This document shows positions 26,052 through 34,573 of a DNA stretch of 64,000 nt, piece after piece. Source of the stretch: Devosia sp. Leaf420 (GTDB lineage Bacteria; Pseudomonadota; Alphaproteobacteria; Rhizobiales; Devosiaceae); assembly GCF_001425445.1 (NCBI RefSeq), contig NZ_LMQU01000001.1:373221-437220 (forward strand), read 5' to 3'. A program made the position numbers and the translations under genes. Position 1 is the first letter of the stretch. Each line of letters begins with the position of its first letter. A model generated the notes under the pieces. The model saw only the letters and a list, made by a program, of their open reading frames with translations, had not been told where the DNA came from and ran no database searches.

Positions 26052-26454
26052 TAGTTGACCTCCAAAGTCAGTCATTTTGGTGCCGGTTACCCAGCGGTTT
26101 GTCGTAACGCGACCACACTATTCGTGGTGCAGTGTGTTGCCGTCGCGTTGCGACCGACAAACGATCCCATGCATGGATTCGCAAGACCCACTCTACGCAT
26201 GCCGGAATTGGACGCAATCGAACAAAACGCCATTTTAGCCGCCACAATATGGTTGCGTTTCGGATGTTGCAGATTCAGCACACAGATCGAAACCTTCTGT
26301 TAAGATTTGTGAACCTGTCGTTAAAAACCCCGGTCTCTCGGGGGTTTGCAGCAAGAAACCCGAAACTTCTCGTATCCCGGACCCATGATTTGACAGAGCG
26401 GCGTTCGTACATGAGACATGGCATAACCATGGCCGCTATGTGGAGAAGAGCGCG
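26052..26454. other. Porin / SDR divergent intergenic region
   Basis: 403 bases, lower in GC than its surroundings. It should carry the porin promoter in its left part and the SDR promoter in its right part. The only distinct structure I see is the hairpin at 26325-26347. No credible coding frame is present. Confidence 0.5.
26325..26347 (-). terminator. Terminator-like hairpin upstream of the SDR gene
   Basis: AAACCCC (26325-26331) pairs with GGGGTTT (26341-26347). On the minus strand it runs into TTTTTAACG, a good terminator tail; on the plus strand the tail is weak (TTTGCAG). No minus-strand gene ends here, so it may close a short unannotated transcript or limit antisense transcription into the porin promoter. 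Confidence 0.5.
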
Positions 26455-27195
26455 ATGAGCACGACAGGAATTGCATTGGTTACCGGGGGCACATCGGGAA
26501 TCGGGCGGGCGGTCGCCGCAGGCTTGGTCACTGCAGGATGGCAGGTCATCATCTGCGGGCGGCGCACCGAGCTCGTCGAAAAAGCGATGCCGGAAATGGG
26601 CGTTGACGGTTTTGTCTGCGACGTAACGGACCCGGACGCGGTCGCAGACATGTTGGTGGAAATTCGTCAGCGGCACGGGCGGCTTGATCTGGTCTTTAAC
26701 AATGCCGGCCGCTTCGCTCCAGCCAAGATTTTCGGGGATCTCGACGTCGCAACCTGGCGCGAGATGATCGACACCAATCTCAACGGCGCCTTTTACGTTG
26801 CGCGCGAGGCGTTCCGACTGATGCGGGAGCAAACACCGCAAGGGGGGCGTATCATCAATAACGGATCAATCTCCGCACATGCGCCGCGCCCACAGGCCGC
26901 GTCATATACTGCATCCAAGCATGCCATCACGGGGCTCACCAAGGCGATATCGCTCGATGGTCGGACATTCGACATTGCCTGCGGGCAAATCGATATCGGT
27001 AACGCGGCAACCGACATGACGAGCCAGATGAATTCCGGCTCCTTGCAGCCAAACGGCGAAATGATGCCGGAGCCCACATTCGACCTCCAGCATGTGGTCG
27101 ACGCCATTACCTATATGGCAAGCCTGCCGCTTTCCGCGAACGTTCAGTTCATGACGGTGATGGCGACCAAGATGCCCTATATCGGGCGCGGCTGA
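26455..27195 (+). CDS. Short-chain dehydrogenase/reductase
   Basis: 246 residues, classical SDR. The NAD(P) motif is TGGTSGIG near residue 11, NNAG in FNNAGRFAP, active Ser in NNGSISAH and the catalytic pair in SYTASKHAITG. CGRR after the second beta strand hints at NADP preference. The substrate is unknown. The start is ATG at 26455 with GGAGAAGAG upstream. It ends directly against the convergent nagA stop, with no base between. Confidence 0.88.
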   Translation: MSTTGIALVTGGTSGIGRAVAAGLVTAGWQVIICGRRTELVEKAMPEMGVDGFVCDVTDPDAVADMLVEIRQRHGRLDLVFNNAGRFAPAKIFGDLDVATWREMIDTNLNGAFYVAREAFRLMREQTPQGGRIINNGSISAHAPRPQAASYTASKHAITGLTKAISLDGRTFDIACGQIDIGNAATDMTSQMNSGSLQPNGEMMPEPTFDLQHVVDAITYMASLPLSANVQFMTVMATKMPYIGRG

Positions 27196-28356
27196 TCAAG
27201 CTTGAAACGCTTTTACGCCATTGATCCAGGTCGAGCGGACTGAGCGCCCCTTAGAAAGGTGAACGAAACTGCCGACGGCGCCCTTTAGAAGAGTGCCGTG
27301 GGTATCTGCAATATTCATAGCTTCTGCGGGATAGAGCGAGGCCATTCGGAGCGCTTCGCTTGGATCCAGGCCGATTGTGTCGATCATGAAATTGACGGCA
27401 TCGATCATGTCGAGGTCTGCGCCCGCCAGGGTGCCGTCGGCCAAGCGAAGCGCACCATCCGAGCGGGTGATGGTTCGTCCGTTGAGTGTCAGTGTTTGTA
27501 TGTCGGTCCCGGTTTGCGACATGGCGTCGGTGACGAGAAAAATGCGCCCGTCTCCTCGCTTCCCGCGCAGGGCAATACCGATGCTGCCGGCGTGAACATG
27601 GATGCCGTCAGCGATCAATCCAGCGAAGATGTCGGGACGATCAAGCACGGCACCGACAAGACCCGGCTCGCGGTTGCCGATCTGGCTCATGGCATTGAAG
27701 AGATGCGTGGCCATGGTTGCGCCCGCGTCGAACGCGGCGATGGCCTCATTGTAGCTTGCGTCCGAATGGCCAAGACTAACGACGGCGCCGGCCTGGACCA
27801 GTTCATTGATTTGTTCGGCAGGAACGGTTTCAGCGGCAACAGTACACAGAAGGTTGGGCAAATCTGCTGCCGCAGACTTGAGCCGAGCGAGGTCGGCATC
27901 CGTCATTGCCCGGATAAGCGCGGGGTCATGGGTCCCTTTACGCGAAATCGCGAGGTGTGGCCCCTCTAGATGAAGCCCCAGAAATCCAGGCACATGTGCT
28001 TGAGCCGCCGCCTTGCCCGCCGCTATAGCGGCCTCGTTGACCTCGACGGTATCCGTAATCAAGGTCGGCAAAAGGCCAGTCGTGCCAAATTGCGCGTGCG
28101 CGGCACATATCGTGCGGATGCCGTCAAGTGATGGATCGTTGTTGAGCAGGACGCCGCCACCGCCATTGACCTGCAGGTCAATGAAGCCTGGGACGATCAT
28201 GCCCCCATCAAGCCGAACACGCTCAGCATTGGCGGGAATATCGCTTTCACGCACGATGCCAGAGACGTAGCCAAACTCGATCAGCAGCGCAGCATCGTCA
28301 TGCCAATCGCGGCTATCAAAGATGCGGGCGCCAGAAATGGCGAGAAGATCGCTCAT
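27196..28356 (-). CDS. nagA: N-acetylglucosamine-6-phosphate deacetylase
   Basis: 386 residues; hydrolyses GlcNAc-6-P to GlcN-6-P and acetate (EC 3.5.1.25). Motifs: PGFIDLQVNGGGGVLLNND, LGLHLEGPHLAISRKGTHDP (metal-site Glu), SLGHSDASYNEAIAAFDAGA, THLFNAMSQIGNREPG, and LVTDAMSQTGTD with the catalytic Asp. The ATG overlaps the stop of the SIS-domain gene by 4 bases, so the two are coupled. The product is the substrate expected for that neighbour. Confidence 0.93.
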   Translation of the reverse strand: MSDLLAISGARIFDSRDWHDDAALLIEFGYVSGIVRESDIPANAERVRLDGGMIVPGFIDLQVNGGGGVLLNNDPSLDGIRTICAAHAQFGTTGLLPTLITDTVEVNEAAIAAGKAAAQAHVPGFLGLHLEGPHLAISRKGTHDPALIRAMTDADLARLKSAAADLPNLLCTVAAETVPAEQINELVQAGAVVSLGHSDASYNEAIAAFDAGATMATHLFNAMSQIGNREPGLVGAVLDRPDIFAGLIADGIHVHAGSIGIALRGKRGDGRIFLVTDAMSQTGTDIQTLTLNGRTITRSDGALRLADGTLAGADLDMIDAVNFMIDTIGLDPSEALRMASLYPAEAMNIADTHGTLLKGAVGSFVHLSKGRSVRSTWINGVKAFQA

Positions 28357-29381
28357 ACCGTTTCGGTCACCTTTTTCAGCGCCGGTGGCACGTCAGGGTT
28401 GAGACCGCGGTGTCGGGACAAGGCCTCGACGAAGCCATAGAACGATACGATCAGCGACAGCGGATCAGTGATCGGATGTCCTGTCGCTGCAAAGGGCAGA
28501 CCCTTGGCCGCGCCGGGTCTATCACTGGTGAGGAAGGACAAGGCGCCCTGCCCGGCCAGTTTGTGAGCCATGTCAGCCACCGACACTTCGGCCGCATCAC
28601 GGGCGGCAAGGCCAAGAACGGGATAGCCGGGGGTAACGATGGCAACCGGACCATGCATGACTTCGGCAGCGCTATAGGATTCTGCCTGAATGTTGCAGGT
28701 TTCCTTGAACTTGAGCGCAGCTTCATTGGCGATGGCAAAGCCTGGCCCGCGCCCGAGCACGTAGAGCGCATTGTGCCCGTCGAGGGCGCCGATGAGCTCG
28801 GACCAGTCGCAGGCGACGGCCTTGGCGAGACTTTCCGGCAATGCATCGATCGCCCGAGACAGTTCGGCATCGCCGCTCCAGCGCGACACGAGCGCAAGCC
28901 CGGCTACCACCGACGTCACGAAAGTCTTGGTGGCCGCCACGCTCTGCTCGAGCCCGGCATGGAGATCAACGGTAAAATCGCTCGCTTCGGCGAGAGGCGA
29001 ACCGGCCGTGTTGGTGATGGCGATTGCCGTTGCACCGCTGCGACGCGCCGACTGCGCCATGCCGACAATATCGGGGCTCTTGCCGGATTGGGAAATTGCG
29101 ATAGCGGCCGCGCTTGGAAGGTGCAGATCCTTGCCATAGATCGAGGCAATGGATGGACCGATGGAGGCGACCGGCAAGCCGAGGGTCAATTCGATGGCGT
29201 ATTTCAAATAAGAGCACGCGTGATCGGAGGAGCCACGGGCGACGGTGACGACCACTGCCGGGTTCTCTTCGCGAAGGCGCTTTGCTGCGGCGTCGAGCGT
29301 GCCGGACGACTGGCTGAGGAAGTTCGAAACGACCTGTGGAATCTCGTTCACTTCACGGCGCATGTGGGTCTGGATGGTCAT
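28353..29381 (-). CDS. SIS-domain sugar isomerase, probable glucosamine-6-phosphate deaminase (NagB-II type)
   Basis: 342 residues; two SIS domains like the isomerase half of GlmS, without the glutaminase domain. Motifs: VARGSSDHACSYLKYAIEL, AIAISQSGKSPDIVGMAQSA, HAGLEQSVAATKTFVTSVVA, VLGRGPGFAIANEAALKFKE and AESYSAAEVMHGPVA. In clusters with nagA such proteins usually deaminate GlcN-6-P to fructose-6-P. It overlaps its GntR regulator and nagA by 4 bases on each side. Confidence 0.85.
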   Translation of the reverse strand: MTIQTHMRREVNEIPQVVSNFLSQSSGTLDAAAKRLREENPAVVVTVARGSSDHACSYLKYAIELTLGLPVASIGPSIASIYGKDLHLPSAAAIAISQSGKSPDIVGMAQSARRSGATAIAITNTAGSPLAEASDFTVDLHAGLEQSVAATKTFVTSVVAGLALVSRWSGDAELSRAIDALPESLAKAVACDWSELIGALDGHNALYVLGRGPGFAIANEAALKFKETCNIQAESYSAAEVMHGPVAIVTPGYPVLGLAARDAAEVSVADMAHKLAGQGALSFLTSDRPGAAKGLPFAATGHPITDPLSLIVSFYGFVEALSRHRGLNPDVPPALKKVTETV

Positions 29382-30166
29382 GGCTTGCTTGCTCCGTTCG
29401 GTGTGCCATCGCCGAGCCGAAGTTCGGCGACAAAGTCATAGGTGTCGCCCCGGTAAATGGAGCGGGTAAATTCGATAACGCGGCCCGATGGCAGATAGGA
29501 CGTGCGCTCGATATTGAGCCCGGCCGATCCGACCGGCACCTGCAAGAGGTGTGCATCATCTTCGCCAAGATTGGCGGCGCGGATGCGTTGGATGGCGCGA
29601 GTGGGCCGATTTCCAGAGAGATCGAGGTGCTTATAAAGAGAGTCCCCGATTGCGACCGGCTCAGGAAGTATCGTTCCGGAGAGGCTGGCGCGTTCGATGG
29701 CGAGGGGCGTATCTCCGGTCAGGCGCAAACGCGCGATCCGCGCCACCTTTTCGCCGGAGGACAGGCCAAGAATTACCGTTTCTTCGGGGGACGGCACGTA
29801 GAGACCGCGATCGAGCCACTCGGCGTGCACTTCCATGCCCCGACGCGCCATATCCTCGGTGAATGAGGTGAGCTGAGACAGGGACTGTTCCACACGCTGC
29901 GTGGGCGGGGCGACAAACGTGCCGGAGCCGTGGCGCTGAACCAGAACGCCTTCTTGGACCAATTGCGTCACGGCCTTCCGGACTGTGACCCGGGACACAT
30001 CGACTTTTAGCGCTAGGTCGCGTTCAGACGGTAGAGCGTCGCCGGGGTTGATGGCGCCATTGTTTATTGCATCCTCTATCCAACGCTTGAGCTGGAGATA
30101 GAGTGGACCGGTCTGCGAAAGCGCAATGGGGCGATCAGAGAAGAAGGCTTCATAGGCTTCAGTCAT
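29378..30166 (-). CDS. GntR/HutC-family regulator of the amino-sugar operon
   Basis: 262 residues. The N-terminal winged helix (PLYLQLKRWIEDAINNG, PSERDLALKVDVSRVTVRKA, then LVQRHGSGTFVAPP) is followed by a UTRA effector domain from about residue 90 (LTSFTEDMARRGMEVHAEWL). It is the first gene of the nagA operon, so it probably senses GlcNAc-6-P or a related phosphosugar. The start MTEAYEAFF is set by a GGGGGGAG ribosome site; an upstream frame is not used. Confidence 0.88.
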   Translation of the reverse strand: MTEAYEAFFSDRPIALSQTGPLYLQLKRWIEDAINNGAINPGDALPSERDLALKVDVSRVTVRKAVTQLVQEGVLVQRHGSGTFVAPPTQRVEQSLSQLTSFTEDMARRGMEVHAEWLDRGLYVPSPEETVILGLSSGEKVARIARLRLTGDTPLAIERASLSGTILPEPVAIGDSLYKHLDLSGNRPTRAIQRIRAANLGEDDAHLLQVPVGSAGLNIERTSYLPSGRVIEFTRSIYRGDTYDFVAELRLGDGTPNGASKP

Positions 30167-30183
30167 GCTCCCCCCGGAAAATA

Positions 30184-30207
30184 AATACCAATGAAATACC
30201 ATTGGCA
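30184..30207. promoter_or_regulatory. Candidate GntR operator between nag operon and murQ
   Basis: On the minus strand the site reads TGGTATTTCATTGGTATTT, two direct TGGTATT copies. The same bases form an inverted repeat CCAATG (30188-30193) / CATTGG (30200-30205). A third GTGGTATTTTTTT copy lies at about 30319-30331, near murQ. The spacing suits control of both divergent units by the adjacent regulator. Confidence 0.5.
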
Positions 30208-30357
30208 GAAGCTAGGCGCCGATCAGGTCGCCCCAAAGGTCGGACGCTCCATGATTTTGCTACACAAGTTAAGCTAACGAGCCTTTGGCGTTATGCCAAG
30301 TGGACCACAACTGGACAAGTGGTATTTTTTTGGCATTATCCGGGCATGGAGCAATCA

Positions 30358-31254
30358 ATGTCATCACGCCGCACCGAAAATCGTCACGCCGCTGCAACGG
30401 GGCTCGACACTCGACCGCCCGAAGAGGTGCTGGATGTCTTGGCAGAAGGGCAAGCCGAGGCTGCGCTGAGCGTGCGTTCGGCTGTAGCAGATCTGGCGCG
30501 CGCCGCCACACTCGCAGCGGAAACGATCGAGGCAGGTGGGAGGCTCGTCTACGCGGCGGCAGGCAGTTCGGGCCTGATGGCTTTGGCCGATGCACTGGAA
30601 CTGCCTGGCACGTATGGAATCAGGCGAGAGCAGATCGTTGTCTTATTGGCTGGTGGGGCCGATGCGCTTGTGAACATGACAGGCGGCCCGGAGGACGACG
30701 GCGACGCAGCGCGACAGGCCATTGAGACATTGCAGCTCGATAGCCGGGACTGCGTGATCGGCGTTACTGCTAGTGGCCAGACACCCTACCCAATCGAGGC
30801 GTTGCGTAGGGCGAAGGAACGTGGGGCGAAGACGATCGGCTTTGCCAATAATGCCGGGACGCGCATTCTCGAAATAGCCGATGTGGGTATCTGCCTGCCA
30901 ACGCCGCCGGAGGTGATTGCCGGATCGACCCGCATGGGCGCGGGCACTGCGCAGAAGATCGCGCTCAATATGCTGTCGACGATGATGGCCATCCACCTCG
31001 GCCACGTGCATGACGGCTACATGGTCAATGTGGTGGCCGACAATATCAAGCTGCGGGAAAGAGCGAAGGGTATTGTTGCGGCTATTTCGGGGGCCAGTGC
31101 TGAACGCGCTGCGGCGGTGCTGGAGACGAGCGAGGGAGCGGTAAAACCGGCGGTGTTGCTGGCCGCTGGCGCGGCAGACCTCCGCACGGCCGAAGCGATA
31201 TTAGCTGAGCACAAGGGACATTTGCGGCCGGCTCTGGCTGCACTGCAAGGCTGA
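30358..31254 (+). CDS. murQ: N-acetylmuramic acid 6-phosphate etherase
   Basis: 298 residues; cleaves the lactyl ether of MurNAc-6-P to give GlcNAc-6-P and lactate in peptidoglycan recycling (EC 4.2.1.126). Motifs: the SIS loop AAGSSGLMALADALELPGTY, GVTASGQTPYPIEALRRAKE, AGSTRMGAGTAQKIALNMLS and HVHDGYMVNVVADNIKL. The start MSSRRTENR is preferred because GGAG lies 6 bases upstream; an ATG four codons earlier lacks a site. Its product feeds nagA, which is divergent from it. Confidence 0.93.
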   Translation: MSSRRTENRHAAATGLDTRPPEEVLDVLAEGQAEAALSVRSAVADLARAATLAAETIEAGGRLVYAAAGSSGLMALADALELPGTYGIRREQIVVLLAGGADALVNMTGGPEDDGDAARQAIETLQLDSRDCVIGVTASGQTPYPIEALRRAKERGAKTIGFANNAGTRILEIADVGICLPTPPEVIAGSTRMGAGTAQKIALNMLSTMMAIHLGHVHDGYMVNVVADNIKLRERAKGIVAAISGASAERAAAVLETSEGAVKPAVLLAAGAADLRTAEAILAEHKGHLRPALAALQG

Positions 31255-31280
31255 GCCACTGCGTCTATTCAAATGGTCAA

Positions 31281-31417
31281 GTAGCCCTCATCTTGAGGTG
31301 CTCGCCACAGGCGAGCCTCGAAGGACGAGGGCGTGCACCGATATTTAAGTGCCACGCCCTCGTGGTTCGAGGCTTCGCTACGCTGCGCACCTCACCATGA
31401 GGACTGCTGAGGGCTAC
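31281..31417. repeat. Long imperfect palindrome, family D
   Basis: GTAGCCCTCA (31281-31290) is exactly inverted at 31408-31417. Inside, GAGGTG/CACCTC and CGAGCCTCGAAGGACGAGGG / CCCTCGTGGTTCGAGGCTTC continue the pairing over about 137 bases. This is the layout of rhizobial intergenic palindromic elements. The stop codon of the beta-mannosidase gene lies in its right arm. Confidence 0.75.
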
Positions 31418-33834
31418 CTCAATTGATTGGCACACCGGAAGACGGGCGCGCTCGACAGCGTCTTTGCGTCCAGCTCTATGAGCGATCGAACCATAAAGAC
31501 ATGCCCCTGCCCCGGCAGTAGTGTGACCAGCATATCGTCGATTTCTGCGTCCGGATGAAGGCGATCCACAAAGAGGCAGATGTCCTTGACGAAGCTCTCG
31601 GCCGCCACTGTCACTTTCCAGCTTTCGTCCACGCGTTCGACCGTTAGGCTGAACTTCGGTTCGGGCAGCGCGAGGTCGATGTCCTCGGCAAAATAGTAGA
31701 AGGCCGTGCTGTCGTGCATTGTGGCGACGAGCAGTTCGTTGGATTTGTCGCTGGGCGTCGCAACGTCGGCGGGGATTGGGAGTTCGGCGGCCGAGAGACG
31801 ATCTGCGCATAGGCGCCAGTGGGTCCATTCGGCGAGGACCGTACCGTCGAAGCGGAGGCGCTTGATGGTAACGGGACCGCGCCAGAAGAGCGTGCGTTCG
31901 TTGACGGCAATGACGCTGAAGCCCTCGCCGCGTGTTTGGATGGTCAGCAGGTGCGGATGATAGACCGCGCGGAGCGCATACCAGAGTGGTTTCAGGCGCC
32001 CATAGCCGTCAATCGCGGCCCAGGAGTTGACTGGCCAGCAATCGTTCAATTGCCAGACGATGGCGCCCATATTGCGGCCGCGATGGCTGCGCATGTGTTC
32101 GATGCCGAACGTGATGGCGCGAGCCTGATTGAGCTGCGTGGCGAAGTGCCAATCGTCCATATTTTGCGGATCGGGCAAGTGGCCCTTGAGACCACGCAAA
32201 AGCTTGTCGTTGCCGATGGTCGCCTTTTGGTGATGCCAAACGCCGGGCGAGGTCGGAGTCAGCGGATTGTCGTGGACCGATTGGGTCAGCGTTGCCCATG
32301 TCGGCGGCGCTTGCCAGCCAAATTCGGAGCAAAAGCGCGGGACAGAGTCGGCGTAATGCTCGTAGCCGATCTCGTTCCAGACATCCCAAAGGTGGGTGCA
32401 GCCGTGGGCGGGATCATTGGGGTGGATGTCCATCGAGCCCGAATAGGGGCTGCCAGCCCAATAGGGTCGCGTCGGGTCGAGTTCGGCGACGAGGCGCGGC
32501 AAGAGGTCGAGATAGTAGCCGAGGCCCCACGTTCGGCCATCAAGCGCTTCCTGCCAGCCCCAATCGAACCAGCCCCAGATATTCTCATTGTTGCCGTTCC
32601 AAAGCACCAGCGAGGGATGCGGCATGAGGCGGACTATGTTGTCGCGCGCTTCGGCTTCGACTTCGGCGGGGAGATCGCCTTCTTCCGGATAGGCGGCGCA
32701 GGCGAACAGAAAGTCTTGCCAGACAAGCATGCCCTGACGGTCGCATTCCTCGTAGAAGGCGTCAGTTTCATAGATGCCGCCACCCCAGACACGGAGCATG
32801 TTGATGTTGGCAGCCTTCGCCTGGGCGATCCGGGCGGCGTAGCGCTCAGGCGTGACGCGCGGCAAGAAGCAATCGTCGGGGATCCAGTTAGCGCCGCAGA
32901 TATAGACGGGCACATCGTTGATGACGAAGGTGAATGGAGCGCCTTCGGCATCAGGCGTAGTGTCGAGGCGGAGGGAGCGGAAACCGATCTTTCGCTGCCA
33001 GGTGTCCAAGACGGTATCACCAGCGAGCAGCTCAATCGCCAGGTCATAGAGCGGTTGATTGCCGAGACCGGTGGGCCACCAAAGTTGAGGGCTGAGAACG
33101 GTCAGTTCCGCAAAGCCGGCCGGCAACGTAACCGTTTCGCCAGCGACTGAGACGCGCAGCATCAGGTCGGAAGTTTCGCCTTCGATCTCGGCGTCGATGC
33201 CAACGTGGCCGTCGGCGCCTTTGAGGGTGATTTCCGGACGGATCGCGCCGAGACGCGCTGTTGACCAGGACTGTAGCGTAACGCCCTGCCAAAGACCGGT
33301 CGTAACCAGAGTCGGGCCCCAGTCCCAACCGAAATTGCAGGCCATCTTTCGCATCAGGTTCGCTGGGCCGGGATAGTTGTTCGGCCGCGGCTCATAAATC
33401 TTATCGAGCGCTTCGCCGCGCTTCCAGGCGGATTCGAAGGTAACCGCGAGGTGGTTTTCGCCGGCACGCAGATGATCGCGAACAGCGAAACGGTAGGTCC
33501 GGTTCATGTTGGCGGTTTCGCCGAGTGTGACGCCGTTGAGCACGACGGTCGCGAAGGTGTCGAGGCCTGCGAAGACGAGGTCGACGATTTCGGAGCCGTC
33601 ATCTGTCCAATTGAATGTCGTCTCGTAGCGCCAGTCGCATTTGCCGACCCAGTCGACGGCGATTTCGTTGAGATCGAGATAGGGATCAGGAATGAGGCGA
33701 GCGGCGAGCAGATCGGTGTGGACCGTGCCCGGCACGGTCGCGGGGATCGTGCTCGGGAGGCCCGGTCTGGCACCTAGACCGCCAAGGCAGGATAGGGTCC
33801 AGCCGCTGTCTAGCACCTGTTCGTTTCGTGCCAT
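31414..33834 (-). CDS. Glycoside hydrolase family 2 beta-mannosidase
   Basis: 806 residues; expected to remove terminal beta-mannose from oligosaccharides (EC 3.2.1.25). An N-terminal jelly-roll (GWTLSCLGGLGARPGLPSTI, ATVPGTVHTDLLAARLIPDP) leads to the TIM barrel with MLRVWGGGIYETDAFYEECD. The acid/base Glu417 is in LVLWNGNNENIWG and the nucleophile Glu504 in RFCSEFGWQAP, both classic for beta-mannosidases. No signal peptide is visible, so it acts in the cytosol on imported sugars. It is convergent with murQ, and no transporter is nearby. Confidence 0.92.
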   Translation of the reverse strand: MARNEQVLDSGWTLSCLGGLGARPGLPSTIPATVPGTVHTDLLAARLIPDPYLDLNEIAVDWVGKCDWRYETTFNWTDDGSEIVDLVFAGLDTFATVVLNGVTLGETANMNRTYRFAVRDHLRAGENHLAVTFESAWKRGEALDKIYEPRPNNYPGPANLMRKMACNFGWDWGPTLVTTGLWQGVTLQSWSTARLGAIRPEITLKGADGHVGIDAEIEGETSDLMLRVSVAGETVTLPAGFAELTVLSPQLWWPTGLGNQPLYDLAIELLAGDTVLDTWQRKIGFRSLRLDTTPDAEGAPFTFVINDVPVYICGANWIPDDCFLPRVTPERYAARIAQAKAANINMLRVWGGGIYETDAFYEECDRQGMLVWQDFLFACAAYPEEGDLPAEVEAEARDNIVRLMPHPSLVLWNGNNENIWGWFDWGWQEALDGRTWGLGYYLDLLPRLVAELDPTRPYWAGSPYSGSMDIHPNDPAHGCTHLWDVWNEIGYEHYADSVPRFCSEFGWQAPPTWATLTQSVHDNPLTPTSPGVWHHQKATIGNDKLLRGLKGHLPDPQNMDDWHFATQLNQARAITFGIEHMRSHRGRNMGAIVWQLNDCWPVNSWAAIDGYGRLKPLWYALRAVYHPHLLTIQTRGEGFSVIAVNERTLFWRGPVTIKRLRFDGTVLAEWTHWRLCADRLSAAELPIPADVATPSDKSNELLVATMHDSTAFYYFAEDIDLALPEPKFSLTVERVDESWKVTVAAESFVKDICLFVDRLHPDAEIDDMLVTLLPGQGHVFMVRSLIELDAKTLSSAPVFRCANQLR

Positions 33835-33973
33835 GTCCTACTCCTCACCCACTCGACGGCGCTTCCATACAACAGAAGTTTGGTGGTCCGGACGAAATTT
33901 TCAGTTGGAAATGTCGAAGCGCCTGTGGCCCTTTCGTCGCCAGGGCAGATCCAACCCAATAGAGGGCATTCAA

Positions 33974-34447
33974 ATGAGCAATGACACTATCGATGCCGAC
34001 CGCGACCTGCTTCTGACCCGCCTGATCGACGCGCCGCCGGAAGCTGTCTATCGCTGCTGGACGGAGCCAGCGCTGATGACACAGTGGTTTGCCCCAAAGC
34101 CCTGGTCGACCCCTCGCGCGACCGTCGACCTCCGCGTCGGCGGCGGCAATGTTGTGGTGATGGCCGATGAGGCGGGCAACGAGTTTCCCAATCCCGGCCA
34201 GTATTTCGAAATCGTGCCGAACAAGAAGCTGGTTTTCACTGACGCCTATGTCGGGGACTGGAAGCCTTCGGCCAAGCCGTTCTTTACTTGCACGCTGACC
34301 TTCGAGAACGAAGGTGGCAAGACGCGGTATACGGCAGTCGCGCGGCACTGGAATAAGGAAGACAAGGAGGCCCACGAGAAGATGGGATTCCACGAGGGCT
34401 GGGGCATGGTTGCCGCGCAGCTTGAGGAAGTCGCTAAGGGGCTTTGA
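33974..34447 (+). CDS. SRPBCC (AHSA1-like) protein
   Basis: 157 residues. The START-like fold shows in LLTRLIDAPPEAVYRCWTEP, ALMTQWFAPKPWSTPRATVD, LRVGGGNVVVMADEAGNEFP and the C-terminal FHEGWGMVAAQLEEVAKGL. Members bind hydrophobic ligands or help Hsp90-type chaperones; the function here is not known. The start ATG at 33974 (MSNDTIDADR) removes a long upstream frame antisense to the mannosidase gene. Confidence 0.85.
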   Translation: MSNDTIDADRDLLLTRLIDAPPEAVYRCWTEPALMTQWFAPKPWSTPRATVDLRVGGGNVVVMADEAGNEFPNPGQYFEIVPNKKLVFTDAYVGDWKPSAKPFFTCTLTFENEGGKTRYTAVARHWNKEDKEAHEKMGFHEGWGMVAAQLEEVAKGL

Positions 34448-34449
34448 GA

Positions 34450-34571
34450 AGCCCCCTTATCCGGCCCTGCGGGCCACCTTCTCCCCGAGAGGGAGAAGAA
34501 CAACTGGTGCGCACCATTCCTCTCCCACTTGGGGAGAGGGTGGATCGCGCATAGCGCGAGACGGGTGAGGG
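34450..34571. repeat. Palindromic repeat, family C
   Basis: CCCCCTTATCCGGCCCTGCG and TTCTCCCCGAGAGGGAGAA on the left are mirrored by CCTCTCCCACTTGGGGAGAG, GATCGCGCATAGCGCGAGAC and GGGTGAGGG on the right. CCGGCCCTGCGGGCC also occurs at 58810-58823. It separates the convergent SRPBCC and M24 peptidase genes. Confidence 0.7.
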
Positions 34572-34573
34572 TT

